A stretch of 64,000 bases of DNA from Kordia sp039026955 (GTDB lineage Bacteria; Bacteroidota; Bacteroidia; Flavobacteriales; Flavobacteriaceae). The stretch is from positions 86,108-150,107 of the forward strand of contig JBCCLH010000008.1 of assembly GCA_039026955.1 (NCBI GenBank), given 5' to 3'. A program made the position numbers and the translations under genes. The notes under the pieces were generated by a model. The model was given only the letters and a program-made list of their open reading frames with translations, made no database searches and was not told where the DNA came from. Below are positions 8,345-16,130 of the stretch, piece by piece; the first letter of the stretch is position 1; every line of letters starts with the position of its first letter.

Positions 8345-9277
8345 ATGGAAGACGGATTATACGCAAAATTTCATACAAGCAAAGGAGAAATCCTTGTAAG
8401 CTTGACTTATCAAAAAACGCCTGGAACAGTTGGTAACTTTGTTGCACTTTCTGAAGGGAATCTAGAAAATAAAGCAAAACCACAAGGAACACCATATTAT
8501 GATGGACTTAAATTTCACAGAGTCATTCCTGATTTTATGATTCAAGGTGGTTGCCCATTGGGAACAGGTACAGGAAGTCCAGGTTATAATTTTGATGATG
8601 AATTTCATCCAGAGTTAAAACATGATGTACCAGGAGTACTTTCTATGGCAAATGCTGGACCTGGAACAAATGGAAGTCAATTTTTTATTACGCATGCAGC
8701 TACACCTTGGTTAGACGGAAAGCATACGGTTTTTGGACATGTAGCAGACGGACAAGAAGTAGTAGATGCTGTAGGGCAAGGAGATACAATTGAAAAAATC
8801 GAAATCGTTCGTGTTGGAGCAGAAGCCGAAGCTTTTAATGCTGTAGAAGCTTTTAGACAATTTAATGGAGCGAAAGCAGAACGAGAAAAAGCTGCCAAAG
8901 AAAAAGCAGAACGAGAATTGGAAGAAATCGCAACAGGTTTTGACAAAACAGAAAGTGGTTTACGCTATAAAATGATTCAAGAAGGAAACGGACCAAGACC
9001 ACAAGCAGGTCAAACAGTGTTTGTACATTATAAAGGTATGTTCCCCGATGGAGGTGTTTTTGATTCTTCTTATAAAAGAAATGAACCACTCGATTTTCCA
9101 TTAGGAATGGGAAGAGTTATTCCTGGTTGGGATGAAGGAATCGGATTGTTGAAAGTAGGAGGGAAAGCACGATTGGTAGTGCCTCCACATTTAGGATATG
9201 GAGCACGAGGCGCAGGCGGCGTAATTCCACCAAATGCAACCTTAATGTTCGATGTAGAACTGATGGATATTAAATAA
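8345..9277 (+). CDS. Dual peptidyl-prolyl isomerase: cyclophilin-FKBP fusion
   Basis: The 310-residue protein joins two unrelated prolyl isomerases. Residues 1-165 are a cyclophilin (FHRVIPDFMIQGG, NGSQFFIT, LDGKHTVFG). A charged helical linker (about 175-200, rich in K, E and A) leads to an FKBP domain (about 205-310; GMFPDGGVFDSS, PGWDEGIGLLKVGGKA, YGARGAGG.IPPNATL). There is no signal peptide, so it should act in the cytoplasm as a folding catalyst. Cyclophilin-FKBP fusions are known from some flavobacteria and a few other microbes. A terminator follows at once, so the gene is monocistronic. Confidence 0.93.
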   Translation: MEDGLYAKFHTSKGEILVSLTYQKTPGTVGNFVALSEGNLENKAKPQGTPYYDGLKFHRVIPDFMIQGGCPLGTGTGSPGYNFDDEFHPELKHDVPGVLSMANAGPGTNGSQFFITHAATPWLDGKHTVFGHVADGQEVVDAVGQGDTIEKIEIVRVGAEAEAFNAVEAFRQFNGAKAEREKAAKEKAERELEEIATGFDKTESGLRYKMIQEGNGPRPQAGQTVFVHYKGMFPDGGVFDSSYKRNEPLDFPLGMGRVIPGWDEGIGLLKVGGKARLVVPPHLGYGARGAGGVIPPNATLMFDVELMDIK

Positions 9278-9286
9278 AATCATTTA

Positions 9287-9320
9287 AAAACGCTCTGAGA
9301 TTTTCAGAGCGTTTTTTTTA
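9287..9320 (+). terminator. Intrinsic terminator of the cyclophilin-FKBP gene
   Basis: A stem AACGCTCTGA/TCAGAGCGTT (9289-9313) is followed by a run of T. Confidence 0.9.
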
Positions 9321-9332
9321 CCTTTATATATA

Positions 9333-9869
9333 ATGGATTTAGAAAAATTGAAATATCCAATCGGAAAACCACAAATTCCAGAAACAATAACTGCAGCAAC
9401 TATTGCAAATTGGATTGCAGTGTTGGAAGCTTTTCCAGAACGTTTACACGATTTGGTTGAGAATCTTTCTGAAGAACAGTTAAATACTAGGTATCGTCCA
9501 GAAGGTTGGACTATCCGACAGGTGATTCACCATGTTTCAGACAGTCATCATAATAGTTACACGCGTTTCAAATGGACGTTGACGGAAGAACAACCTTTGA
9601 TTAAAGCATATTATGAAGATCGTTGGGCAGAATTGTTCGATAGTAAATCAGCACCGATTACACTTTCAATCAATACATTAAAAGCGTTGCATGAAAAGTG
9701 GGTATACTTTTTAAAAGGACTTTCTACATCCGATTTGGAAAAAGAGTTCATTCATCCGGAAGGAAATGAAAAAGTTAGCTTAAAAGAAAATATTGGCATT
9801 TACGCTTGGCATTGCAATCATCATTATGAACATATATATCAGTTATTGATTCGTCGTGGTTGGAAGTAG
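9333..9869 (+). CDS. YfiT/DinB-like putative metal-dependent hydrolase or thiol transferase
   Basis: This 178-residue protein belongs to the DinB-like YfiT group, four-helix bundles that bind a divalent metal through three histidines. These are visible in IRQVIHHVSDSHHNS and in WHCNHHYEHI near the C-terminus. The opening LKYPIGK is characteristic of YfiT homologues. In Bacillus, relatives act as bacillithiol S-transferases; some flavobacteria make bacillithiol, but nothing here proves that link. The start ATG lies 13 bp after a terminator. The stop TAG begins the repeated word TAGTTGGTGAGT. Confidence 0.85.
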   Translation: MDLEKLKYPIGKPQIPETITAATIANWIAVLEAFPERLHDLVENLSEEQLNTRYRPEGWTIRQVIHHVSDSHHNSYTRFKWTLTEEQPLIKAYYEDRWAELFDSKSAPITLSINTLKALHEKWVYFLKGLSTSDLEKEFIHPEGNEKVSLKENIGIYAWHCNHHYEHIYQLLIRRGWK

Positions 9870-9970
9870 TTGGTGAGTGTTGAGTTGGTGAGTTTTTGAA
9901 TGCATAGTTTTTCAATCTTTTAATTATTTAATTTTAGATTAACGATTATTAATTTTGGATTTCTGATTTT
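9870..9970. other. Low-complexity tail after the YfiT-like gene
   Basis: The sequence directly after the stop repeats GTTGGTGAGT twice and then becomes T-rich. No gene is seen before the heptamer array that starts at 9971. Confidence 0.5.
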
Positions 9971-10040
9971 CCTAAAACCTAAAACCTAAAACCTAAAACC
10001 TAAAACCTAAAACCTAAAACCTAAAACCCAAACCCTAAAA
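9971..10040. repeat. Heptamer tandem array CCTAAAA (TTTTAGG on the coding strand)
   Basis: Eight perfect 7-bp copies of CCTAAAA (9971-10026) are followed by two degenerate units. Read on the minus strand this is TTTTAGG. The stop codon TAG of the thioredoxin-fold gene (10035-10037) is itself part of the first degenerate unit, so the array starts exactly at the 3' end of that gene. Confidence 0.95.
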
Positions 10041-10589
10041 CCATTTTATATTACAACCAATACTCGGTTTTTGTAATTCTGCGATTTGTTCTCCATTCAG
10101 TAAAGCATCCAAAGCCGCTCGCATATCGTTTCCAGTAACCGGAATTCCATTATTTGGTCGCGAATCGTCTAATTGTCCGCGGTAGACTAAACTCAAATCC
10201 GAATCAAAAATATAGAAATCTGGTGTGCACGCTGCATCATACGCTTTGGCTATTTCTTGGGTTTCATCGTATAAATATGGAAACGGAAATTTGTGTTCTT
10301 TAGCATTTGCTTTCATCAAATCTGGTGCATCAGCAGGATAGTTTTTGGCATCATTACTAGAAATCGCTACAAAACCAATTCTTTTTGCGTTGTAATCATT
10401 TGCCAGTTGCACGATTCCTTCATTCACATGTTTCACAAACGGACAATGATTGCAAATGAACATAATCACTGTTCCATGTATACCTTTTGCTTTTTGCAAC
10501 GAAATCATTTGATCAGAAACCGTATCAGTTAATGAAAAGTTTGGAGCTTTGGTGCCTAGTGCAAGCATATTTGATGGAGTACGTGCCAT
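10035..10589 (-). CDS. Thioredoxin-fold peroxiredoxin-like protein
   Basis: A protein of 184 residues, starting at MARTPSNML, with an AhpC/TSA-type thioredoxin fold. The motif CNHCPFVKHV places a CxxC pair at the usual active-site position, as in the PRX-like-1 group. Downstream are the conserved ISSNDAKNYPADAPDLM and ACTPDFYIFD (cis-Pro region) segments. No signal peptide is seen, so it is probably a cytoplasmic thiol oxidoreductase. An upstream ATG at 10625 would add 12 residues but leaves only 9 bp to the divergent csaA, so the internal start is preferred. The stop TAG merges with the heptamer array. Confidence 0.82.
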   Translation of the reverse strand: MARTPSNMLALGTKAPNFSLTDTVSDQMISLQKAKGIHGTVIMFICNHCPFVKHVNEGIVQLANDYNAKRIGFVAISSNDAKNYPADAPDLMKANAKEHKFPFPYLYDETQEIAKAYDAACTPDFYIFDSDLSLVYRGQLDDSRPNNGIPVTGNDMRAALDALLNGEQIAELQKPSIGCNIKWF

Positions 10590-10634
10590 TTGATATATCG
10601 TTTTTAAAAGCCTAAATTTACTCAAAAAAATACA

Positions 10635-10970
10635 ATGGGAGACTTATCGTGGAGCGATTTTGAAAAAGTAGACATGCGAATAGGAACAATCATTGAAGCA
10701 AATGATTTTCCAAAAGCCAGAAAACCAGCATATCAGCTCACAATTGATTTTGGTCCAGAAATCGGGATTCGAAAATCATCCGCACAAATCACAAAGCGCT
10801 ACACGAAAGAAGAGCTAATTGGCAAGCAAATTATGGCAGTAGTGAACTTTCCCAAAAAGCAAATCGCGAATTTTTTCTCAGAATGTTTAGTGATGGGCGC
10901 CGTCGATGGTGATGATGTCATTTTAATGCAACCTTCCGCAAAAATTCCGAATGGATTGAAGATTTCTTAG
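10635..10970 (+). CDS. csaA: tRNA-binding protein CsaA
   Basis: The 111-residue protein is a stand-alone tRNA-binding (OB-fold) domain of the CsaA type. It shows the typical FEKVDMRIGTI start, the central SSAQIT and the KQIMAVVNFPKKQIANFFSECLVMG stretch shared with the C-terminus of MetRS and with EMAP-like proteins. CsaA has chaperone-like, export-related activity in Bacillus and binds tRNA. It is divergent from the thioredoxin-fold gene. Its stop TAG begins three repeats of a TAGTATTGAG-like word. Confidence 0.92.
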   Translation: MGDLSWSDFEKVDMRIGTIIEANDFPKARKPAYQLTIDFGPEIGIRKSSAQITKRYTKEELIGKQIMAVVNFPKKQIANFFSECLVMGAVDGDDVILMQPSAKIPNGLKIS

Positions 10971-11237
10971 ATAGTATTGAGATTTTAGTATTGAGTATTG
11001 AGAAGTAATCAAGAAACTTCAAATCAACAAATAGACGAATTAACGAATTAACAAAAAAACAAGAAGACAAATGAACAAAAAAAAGAAGTTGAAAAGTTTA
11101 TAGGTTTATGAGTTTAAGCTTCGAAGCAGCCTGTACGTTAGATAACAACCCAAAACGGAGCAAAGCGACCAACTGACAACAAACGAAATAAAATTTAAAA
11201 ATGTAAAATACTAAATGTAAAATGAAAAAGTAATTTC
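10971..11237. other. Repeat-rich spacer between csaA and mutS2
   Basis: No gene is seen. After the csaA stop come three copies of a TAGTATTGAG-like decamer, then purine-rich stretches with repeated GAATTAAC and AAACAAG words. This resembles the debris found after other stops in the window. Confidence 0.5.
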
Positions 11238-11308
11238 CCTAACACCTAACACCTAACACCTAACACCTAACACCTAACACCTAACACCTAACACCTAACA
11301 CCCAAAAC
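11238..11308. repeat. Heptamer tandem array CCTAACA (TGTTAGG on the coding strand)
   Basis: Nine perfect 7-bp copies of CCTAACA (11238-11300) are followed by one degenerate unit that runs into the mutS2 stop codon. On the minus strand the stop TAG (11311-11309) continues as TAGGTTTTGGGTGTTAGG, so the array starts at the end of the gene. The unit differs from the CCTAAAA array 1.2 kb away by one base. Confidence 0.95.
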
Positions 11309-13480
11309 CTACTTAGCCGCTTGCACTAAATCCAACCGATCCACAGAAATAGTAGTAGTAAACATACCGTAATTGACAATCGCTTTTCCTTTTTCCAAAT
11401 TATCAATGGTTCCGACAGCTTTACCGTCGAACATACGAACGCGGTCGCCGACTTTAAAAACGGGTCTTGGCTTTTCTGCTTCTTTTTTGGCCGCTTTTTT
11501 CTTTTCGATTTTCTTTTCTTCTCGAATCACGGCTACTTTTTGAATCACTTCTTTTTTCGCTGCTTGTTGCTTGGCTTTTTGGACTTTTTTCTCCTTGGCG
11601 GATTGTTTTTTACGTTTGGAATTTTCAGTTTCTACAATGCGTAAAAATTCAGAAATCAAAGGACGCTTCTTTTTATTGTCAAAATAACGCTCCGCAATTT
11701 CGTTGATTTTATTTCCAAGATGAATCATGCGTTTGTCATGATCGTACAACTGCTGATAACTTTCCAGCTTTGATTTCATCTTGGTATTTAAAGTTTCTAG
11801 TCGATCGTTTTCTTCACGTGCTTTAATTTCTTCTTCACGAAGTGACTTCGATGTTTTTTCCATCGCGCTACGTTCTTTCTGAAGCTTTGCGATTGTAGCA
11901 TCAAAACGAACTTTTCCACGCTCAATTTTCTTCTTTGCTTTGTTGATCAAACTGTACGGAATGCCATTTTTTTGTGCGACTTCAAACGTAAACGAACTTC
12001 CTGCTTGTCCTAATGCCAAACGATATACAGGCTGCAACGTCTTGCTGTCAAACATCATATTCGCATTGGTTGCATGTGGCAATTCGTTTGCTAATAGTTT
12101 CAAATTGGAATAATGCGTCGTGATGATTCCAAACGCTTCACGCTCGTAAAACACTTCCAAAAATGTTTCTGCCAACGCGCCACCTAATTCTGGATCACTT
12201 CCGGTACCGAATTCATCAATTAAAAACAGTGTGCTATTGTTACACTTTTTCAAGAAATAATTCATCTGCTTTAAGCGATAACTATAGGTGCTTAAATGAT
12301 TTTCAATAGATTGTCCATCACCAATATCTGTCAAAATTCGCTCAAACAAACACATTTTACTGCGCTCGTGCACAGGAACTAACATGCCACTTTGCAACAT
12401 CAATTGCAGCAAGCCAATTGTCTTTAGCGTGATACTTTTTCCACCCGCATTCGGTCCCGAAATCACGATAATTCGATTGTCTTGACTCAACTCAATAGTC
12501 TGCGGATAAGTAGTTTCGTTTCGTTCTTTATTCGTGAGATAGAGCAACGGATGATACGCATCTTTTAAAAACAGCTCACGTTTCTCTGAAATTTCAGGAA
12601 GAATCGCGTTCATGGAAGCTGCATATTTCGCTTTAGAATAACTTACATCTAAATCGCTTAGAAAATCTTGATATTCCTCTAAAAGCGGTGCAAACGGTCT
12701 TGTAAAGTCTGTCAATTCTTTTAAAATACGCGTGACTTCTTCCTTTTCTTCATATTCCAAATTCGATAGCTCACGTGAATATTGCAACGTAATTTCTGGC
12801 TCAATATATACAATGCTTCCCGTTTTAGAACTTCCCATGATCGCACCTTTCACTTTACGACGATGCATCGCTTTTACAGCTAATACTCTACGATTATCTA
12901 CCACAGTTTCACGAATTTCATCCAAATACTCTGCTTGATTGTATCTACTCAAAGCAGAAGAAAAACTCTGATTAATTTTCCCGCGAATACTCAAAATTCC
13001 ACGACGAATACGCGCCAATTCTGGAGAAGCGGTATCTTTTACTTCCCCAAAACGGTTAATTACATTTTCGATTTCCGTGATGAGCGCTTTGGTGAATTCA
13101 ATGCGTTCTGCTCGTGATTGTAAGTTGGGATAATATTCGTGAAATTTCTTAAAGAACTTAATCAATAAGTTGACAGCGCTAGAAATTGCAGCAATTTTAC
13201 GAAATCCTTGAATTTCCAAGAAGCTATTTTCAATTGCTAAAAGCTTAATTTCCAATGAAATTCCTTCAAATCCGTGATTCGGAATGACATTCTCATTCTC
13301 AAAAGACGCTAAATATTCATTGACATACGATAAGTGTGTTAGCAATATATCCTTGTCTTTAAAAGGTTGTGTATTGCTAATTTTCTGCTTTCCGTACGTC
13401 GTCACCGCATGTTCTGAAACCTGCTGTAAAACAGTTTCAAACTCTAAATCATCTAATGTTTTGGAATGTATTCTAATCAT
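11309..13480 (-). CDS. mutS2: MutS2-family ATPase without Smr domain
   Basis: The 723-residue protein has the MutS2 core: an N-terminal clamp region, Walker A GPNAGGKS (about residue 340), Walker B LFLIDEFGTGSDPELGGALAE and ITTHYSNLK. A long coiled coil and a Lys-rich hinge follow. It ends with a KOW-like beta domain (FKVGDRVRMFDGKAVGTI) and has no C-terminal Smr nuclease domain, which MutS2 of Firmicutes carries. MutS2 suppresses recombination or, as RqcU, splits stalled ribosomes. The missing Smr argues against nuclease action here. A promoter motif lies at 13534-13541. Confidence 0.93.
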   Translation of the reverse strand: MIRIHSKTLDDLEFETVLQQVSEHAVTTYGKQKISNTQPFKDKDILLTHLSYVNEYLASFENENVIPNHGFEGISLEIKLLAIENSFLEIQGFRKIAAISSAVNLLIKFFKKFHEYYPNLQSRAERIEFTKALITEIENVINRFGEVKDTASPELARIRRGILSIRGKINQSFSSALSRYNQAEYLDEIRETVVDNRRVLAVKAMHRRKVKGAIMGSSKTGSIVYIEPEITLQYSRELSNLEYEEKEEVTRILKELTDFTRPFAPLLEEYQDFLSDLDVSYSKAKYAASMNAILPEISEKRELFLKDAYHPLLYLTNKERNETTYPQTIELSQDNRIIVISGPNAGGKSITLKTIGLLQLMLQSGMLVPVHERSKMCLFERILTDIGDGQSIENHLSTYSYRLKQMNYFLKKCNNSTLFLIDEFGTGSDPELGGALAETFLEVFYEREAFGIITTHYSNLKLLANELPHATNANMMFDSKTLQPVYRLALGQAGSSFTFEVAQKNGIPYSLINKAKKKIERGKVRFDATIAKLQKERSAMEKTSKSLREEEIKAREENDRLETLNTKMKSKLESYQQLYDHDKRMIHLGNKINEIAERYFDNKKKRPLISEFLRIVETENSKRKKQSAKEKKVQKAKQQAAKKEVIQKVAVIREEKKIEKKKAAKKEAEKPRPVFKVGDRVRMFDGKAVGTIDNLEKGKAIVNYGMFTTTISVDRLDLVQAAK

Positions 13481-13533
13481 TGTACTTATGGACTGCTAAG
13501 AATCTCTGTTTAGGTCTAATTTTTAGACGAATG

Positions 13534-13562
13534 CAAAGGTACTTATTTATAAGTTGATTCAA
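13534..13562 (-). promoter_or_regulatory. mutS2 promoter (TACCTTTG, TTG)
   Basis: On the minus strand TACCTTTG (13541-13534) matches the Bacteroidota -7 element TAnnTTTG, with a TTG 18 bp upstream (13562-13560). The expected start is about 45 bp before the mutS2 ATG. Confidence 0.6.
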
Positions 13563-13583
13563 AAAACAACGAAGAAGTAATAT

Positions 13584-14219
13584 TTAAGACCAGGAACCTT
13601 TTTCCCACATATCTAAAAAAGCAGCAGCCGAAAGTCCTAAAAAGTCTACCAAAAAGTGCGCAACTATGGTCCAGCGTAGACTTTTCGTTTTTTGGTATAT
13701 AAATCCCCAAACAATTCCCATAATGAACGTAGAAATTACAATTTCAAATCCGCTGTTAAGTTTTGAATTAATCCCAAATGCTGCATGATTTACAGCGAAT
13801 AGAACGCTACTATACAGTACAGCAGTCCAGTTTGCCCATTTTTTAGTGTGATCTAACAAAAGGCCACGCCAGTAAAATTCTTCAATCCAAGGATTTATCA
13901 ACGCAATCAGAATCCAAGGCAACCAAATAGTATAGTCAGAAAGTGTGTTGTAATGAAATAGAAATAGTGGCAGCGGCAGCAATCCGATCAAAACGGCTCC
14001 GATTTTCCAACCTACTTTTCCAGTGGTCGCTTGCAGCCAACCTTGAATCGCTTCTTTTCCTCCATACTTTATAATGAAAAATAACCATAAAATCCAACCT
14101 AAAGATATCATTGGGACAAACGCCCATTTTCCAATGCTATTTCCAAATAGGAAAGCAATACCAAAATTTACCGCAATAATTAAAAAAGGAGAAAGAATAA
14201 CAATACGTTGCTTATTCAT
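13584..14219 (-). CDS. CPBP-family intramembrane glutamic endopeptidase
   Basis: This 211-residue membrane protein has about six to seven hydrophobic segments and the CPBP (Abi/Rce1-like) signature: EEFYWRGLLLD (motif EExxxR), then FAVNHAAFG (His in motif 2) and HFLVDFLG (His in motif 3). Members are intramembrane proteases; in bacteria some process peptide pheromones or provide bacteriocin self-immunity. No bacteriocin gene is adjacent, so the substrate is unknown. The gene seems monocistronic. Confidence 0.88.
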   Translation of the reverse strand: MNKQRIVILSPFLIIAVNFGIAFLFGNSIGKWAFVPMISLGWILWLFFIIKYGGKEAIQGWLQATTGKVGWKIGAVLIGLLPLPLFLFHYNTLSDYTIWLPWILIALINPWIEEFYWRGLLLDHTKKWANWTAVLYSSVLFAVNHAAFGINSKLNSGFEIVISTFIMGIVWGFIYQKTKSLRWTIVAHFLVDFLGLSAAAFLDMWEKGSWS

Positions 14220-14400
14220 AAAGAAAACTGTTTTGTGCTAGAAATATATTTTGGGGGAGATTCAAATATATCATAATTTGATGTAAAATAGTTGAAAAAT
14301 TAAAGATGGGTTTAATATTTCTAGAAGATGTAATATCTTTATTCCAGATTAACTGTAAGAGTTTATAGACTTATCCCAAAAATTATTTAATACACGGTAA

Positions 14401-15066
14401 ATGAACGTAAAAATTGAAGAAAGCTGGAAATTTCATCTACAAAACGAATTTGAGCAACCATATTTCAAGCTATTAACCAACTTTGTAAAGTCAGAATACA
14501 CACAACACCAATGTTTCCCGAAAGGCAAAGATATTTTTGCTGCTTTTGATCATTGTCCGTTTCACCGATTGAAAGTCGTGATTATTGGACAAGATCCGTA
14601 TCACGGAGTAGGGCAGGCGAATGGTTTGTGTTTTTCTGTGAATGACGGCGTTCCAAAACCTCCATCTTTACTGAATATTTTTCAAGAATTAAAACGCGAT
14701 ATTGGAATTGATATTCCTGCAAGTGGCAATTTAGAACGTTGGGCAAAGCAAGGCGTTTTATTGCTCAATGCTACGCTGACGGTTCGCGCACATCAAGCAG
14801 GAAGTCACCAAGGAAAAGGCTGGGAAACGTTTACGGATGCTGTGATTAAAGTAATTTCAGAGAAAAAAGAAAATGTGGTTTTTCTCCTTTGGGGCGGCTA
14901 TGCGAAGAAAAAAGGCGCCAAAGTTGATCAAAACAAACATTATGTATTGACGTCTGGACATCCATCACCGTTGAGTGCAAATCGCGGATATTGGTTTGAT
15001 AACAAGCATTTTAGTCGTTGTAATGATTATTTGGTGAGTAAACGTATTGAAGGGATTCGATGGTAG
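14401..15066 (+). CDS. ung: Uracil-DNA glycosylase
   Basis: The 221-residue protein is family-1 uracil-DNA glycosylase, which removes uracil from DNA in base excision repair. The catalytic motif GQDPYHG (water-activating Asp), FSVND, the LLLNATLTVR block and the GHPSPLS leucine/His loop are all present. Length is typical. It stands alone. The stop TAG starts a repetitive tail that leads into three 103-bp repeats. Confidence 0.97.
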   Translation: MNVKIEESWKFHLQNEFEQPYFKLLTNFVKSEYTQHQCFPKGKDIFAAFDHCPFHRLKVVIIGQDPYHGVGQANGLCFSVNDGVPKPPSLLNIFQELKRDIGIDIPASGNLERWAKQGVLLLNATLTVRAHQAGSHQGKGWETFTDAVIKVISEKKENVVFLLWGGYAKKKGAKVDQNKHYVLTSGHPSPLSANRGYWFDNKHFSRCNDYLVSKRIEGIRW

Positions 15067-15133
15067 GTTTAGATGCGCTGGCGCTTTTGGAATTTTAGAC
15101 TCGCTTTGCTGTTAGTCACGCTTCGCTTTAGTA
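15067..15133. other. Low-complexity tail after ung
   Basis: Directly after the stop the sequence repeats TTTAG- and CGCTTTGCT/CGCTTCGCT-type words. The same words recur after the CMD gene at the left of the window. Confidence 0.45.
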
Positions 15134-15442
15134 TCGCTTCGCTCTTGGTATATTAGTATTTTAGTTGGTGAGTTTGTGAGTGTTATTTGAAAGCATTGTT
15201 ACATTTTCAAATTTTCAAATTACTACATTAGTAGATGCGCTTAGCTCTTGGTATATTAGCATTTTAGTTGGTGAGTTTGTGAGTTTTATTTGAAAGCATT
15301 GCTAGATTTTCAAATTTTCAAATTGCTACATTAGTAGATGCGCTTCGCTCTTGGTATATTAGTATTTTAGTTGATGAGTTTGTGAGTGTTATTTGAAAGC
15401 ATTGCTACATTTTCAAATTTTCAAATCGGCACATTAGTAGTT
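15134..15442 (+). repeat. Three tandem copies of a 103-bp unit
   Basis: Units begin near 15134, 15237 and 15340 and are about 90-95 percent alike. Each contains GCGCTTCGCTCTTGG, TTAGTTGGTGAGTTTGTGAG and a core with ATTTTCAAATTTTCAAATT. The core also occurs singly at 19311-19354 and, inverted, near 23158-23205 and 31590-31640. A partial fourth unit starts at 15443. No reading frame is conserved. Confidence 0.9.
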
Positions 15443-15510
15443 GCGCTTCGCTTCTCGATTTTAGACATGTTAGATACCTTTTGAGAAACACGTTTTTGTT
15501 TTAAGTAGCG

Positions 15511-15548
15511 TTATTACGAGTCGGAGACTCGTAATAGCTGTTTTTTTA
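15511..15548 (+). terminator. Intrinsic terminator downstream of ung repeats
   Basis: A perfect 10-bp stem ATTACGAGTC/GACTCGTAAT (15513-15535, loop of 3) is followed within a few bases by seven T residues. Confidence 0.8.
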
Positions 15549-15559
15549 ATCAAATAAAA

Positions 15560-15596
15560 ACAAAAAAGGTCGCAACATAATGTTACAACCTTTTCG
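15560..15596 (-). terminator. Intrinsic terminator of the small lipoprotein gene
   Basis: On the minus strand AAAAGGTTGTAAC pairs, with G-U pairs, to the segment ending GCGACCTTTT, followed by further T residues. It lies about 25 bp after the stop at 15620. Confidence 0.65.
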
Positions 15597-15619
15597 TATA
15601 TATAATTGGAAAGTTTTTA

Positions 15620-15784
15620 CTAATATACTTCTACGCAGTTTGTTTCTACCGCGTCCGCAGTCATGATGTAATTTTCCTTTGCGTCTTCTGTATCTGCAAA
15701 GTTAACTCCTTTACCCATACAGTTTGATCCACATGACGCTAATAATAAACCTGCTGCTGCTAATGCTAAAATTGATTTTTTCAT
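15620..15784 (-). CDS. Small lipoprotein, 54 residues
   Basis: A 54-codon frame with a lipoprotein signal peptide: MKKSILALAAAGLLLASC, Cys18 in the lipobox LASC. The mature part (36 residues) has three more cysteines (SNC, TNC.V) and a run of D, E and A. Cys at the mature N-terminal area and near the C-terminus could form a disulfide. A terminator follows. No family is recognised. The clean signal peptide and terminator make it a real gene rather than a chance frame. Confidence 0.72.
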   Translation of the reverse strand: MKKSILALAAAGLLLASCGSNCMGKGVNFADTEDAKENYIMTADAVETNCVEVY

Positions 15785-16130
15785 AATGATAGTAATTGTA
15801 ATGTTAATAATCTGATAAATTTGGTTTAATAAGTAGATAACAACGATTTTGCCCTTTGTTATTATCTGTTATCAAAAGTAGCATGAGAAGTTTTAACCGA
15901 AATATTTTCTCGATTACCTGTTTAAATTTTCGTTAAATTACATAAAAACGCTTTTTATCGACGTTTCGCAGGGTGAAATGCACCATTCGTCGACAATTAG
16001 CCCCTGCCAAAAAGGGGAGAATTCCCCTGGTAATACAGGTATTTTTACGTGGTTTTCAAAGTGTAGATTTTTGAATACTATGCTTAATACGTCGTAAAAT
16101 TTAAAAAATGCTTACAAAGCGGAGAAAATC
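15785..16130. other. Gene-free stretch with small hairpins
   Basis: No gene is seen. It contains an interrupted hairpin TCGACG...CGTCGA (15958-15993) with an inner GGTG/CACC pair, and alternating CCCC/GGGG blocks (16001-16027) able to form two mutually exclusive short hairpins. These may be transcript ends or small repeat remnants. Confidence 0.4.

Noticed and set aside
9971..11308. Heptamer arrays as telomeres or a replicon end
   Set aside because: They lie inside a run of ordinary housekeeping genes and each touches a stop codon; nothing suggests a DNA end.
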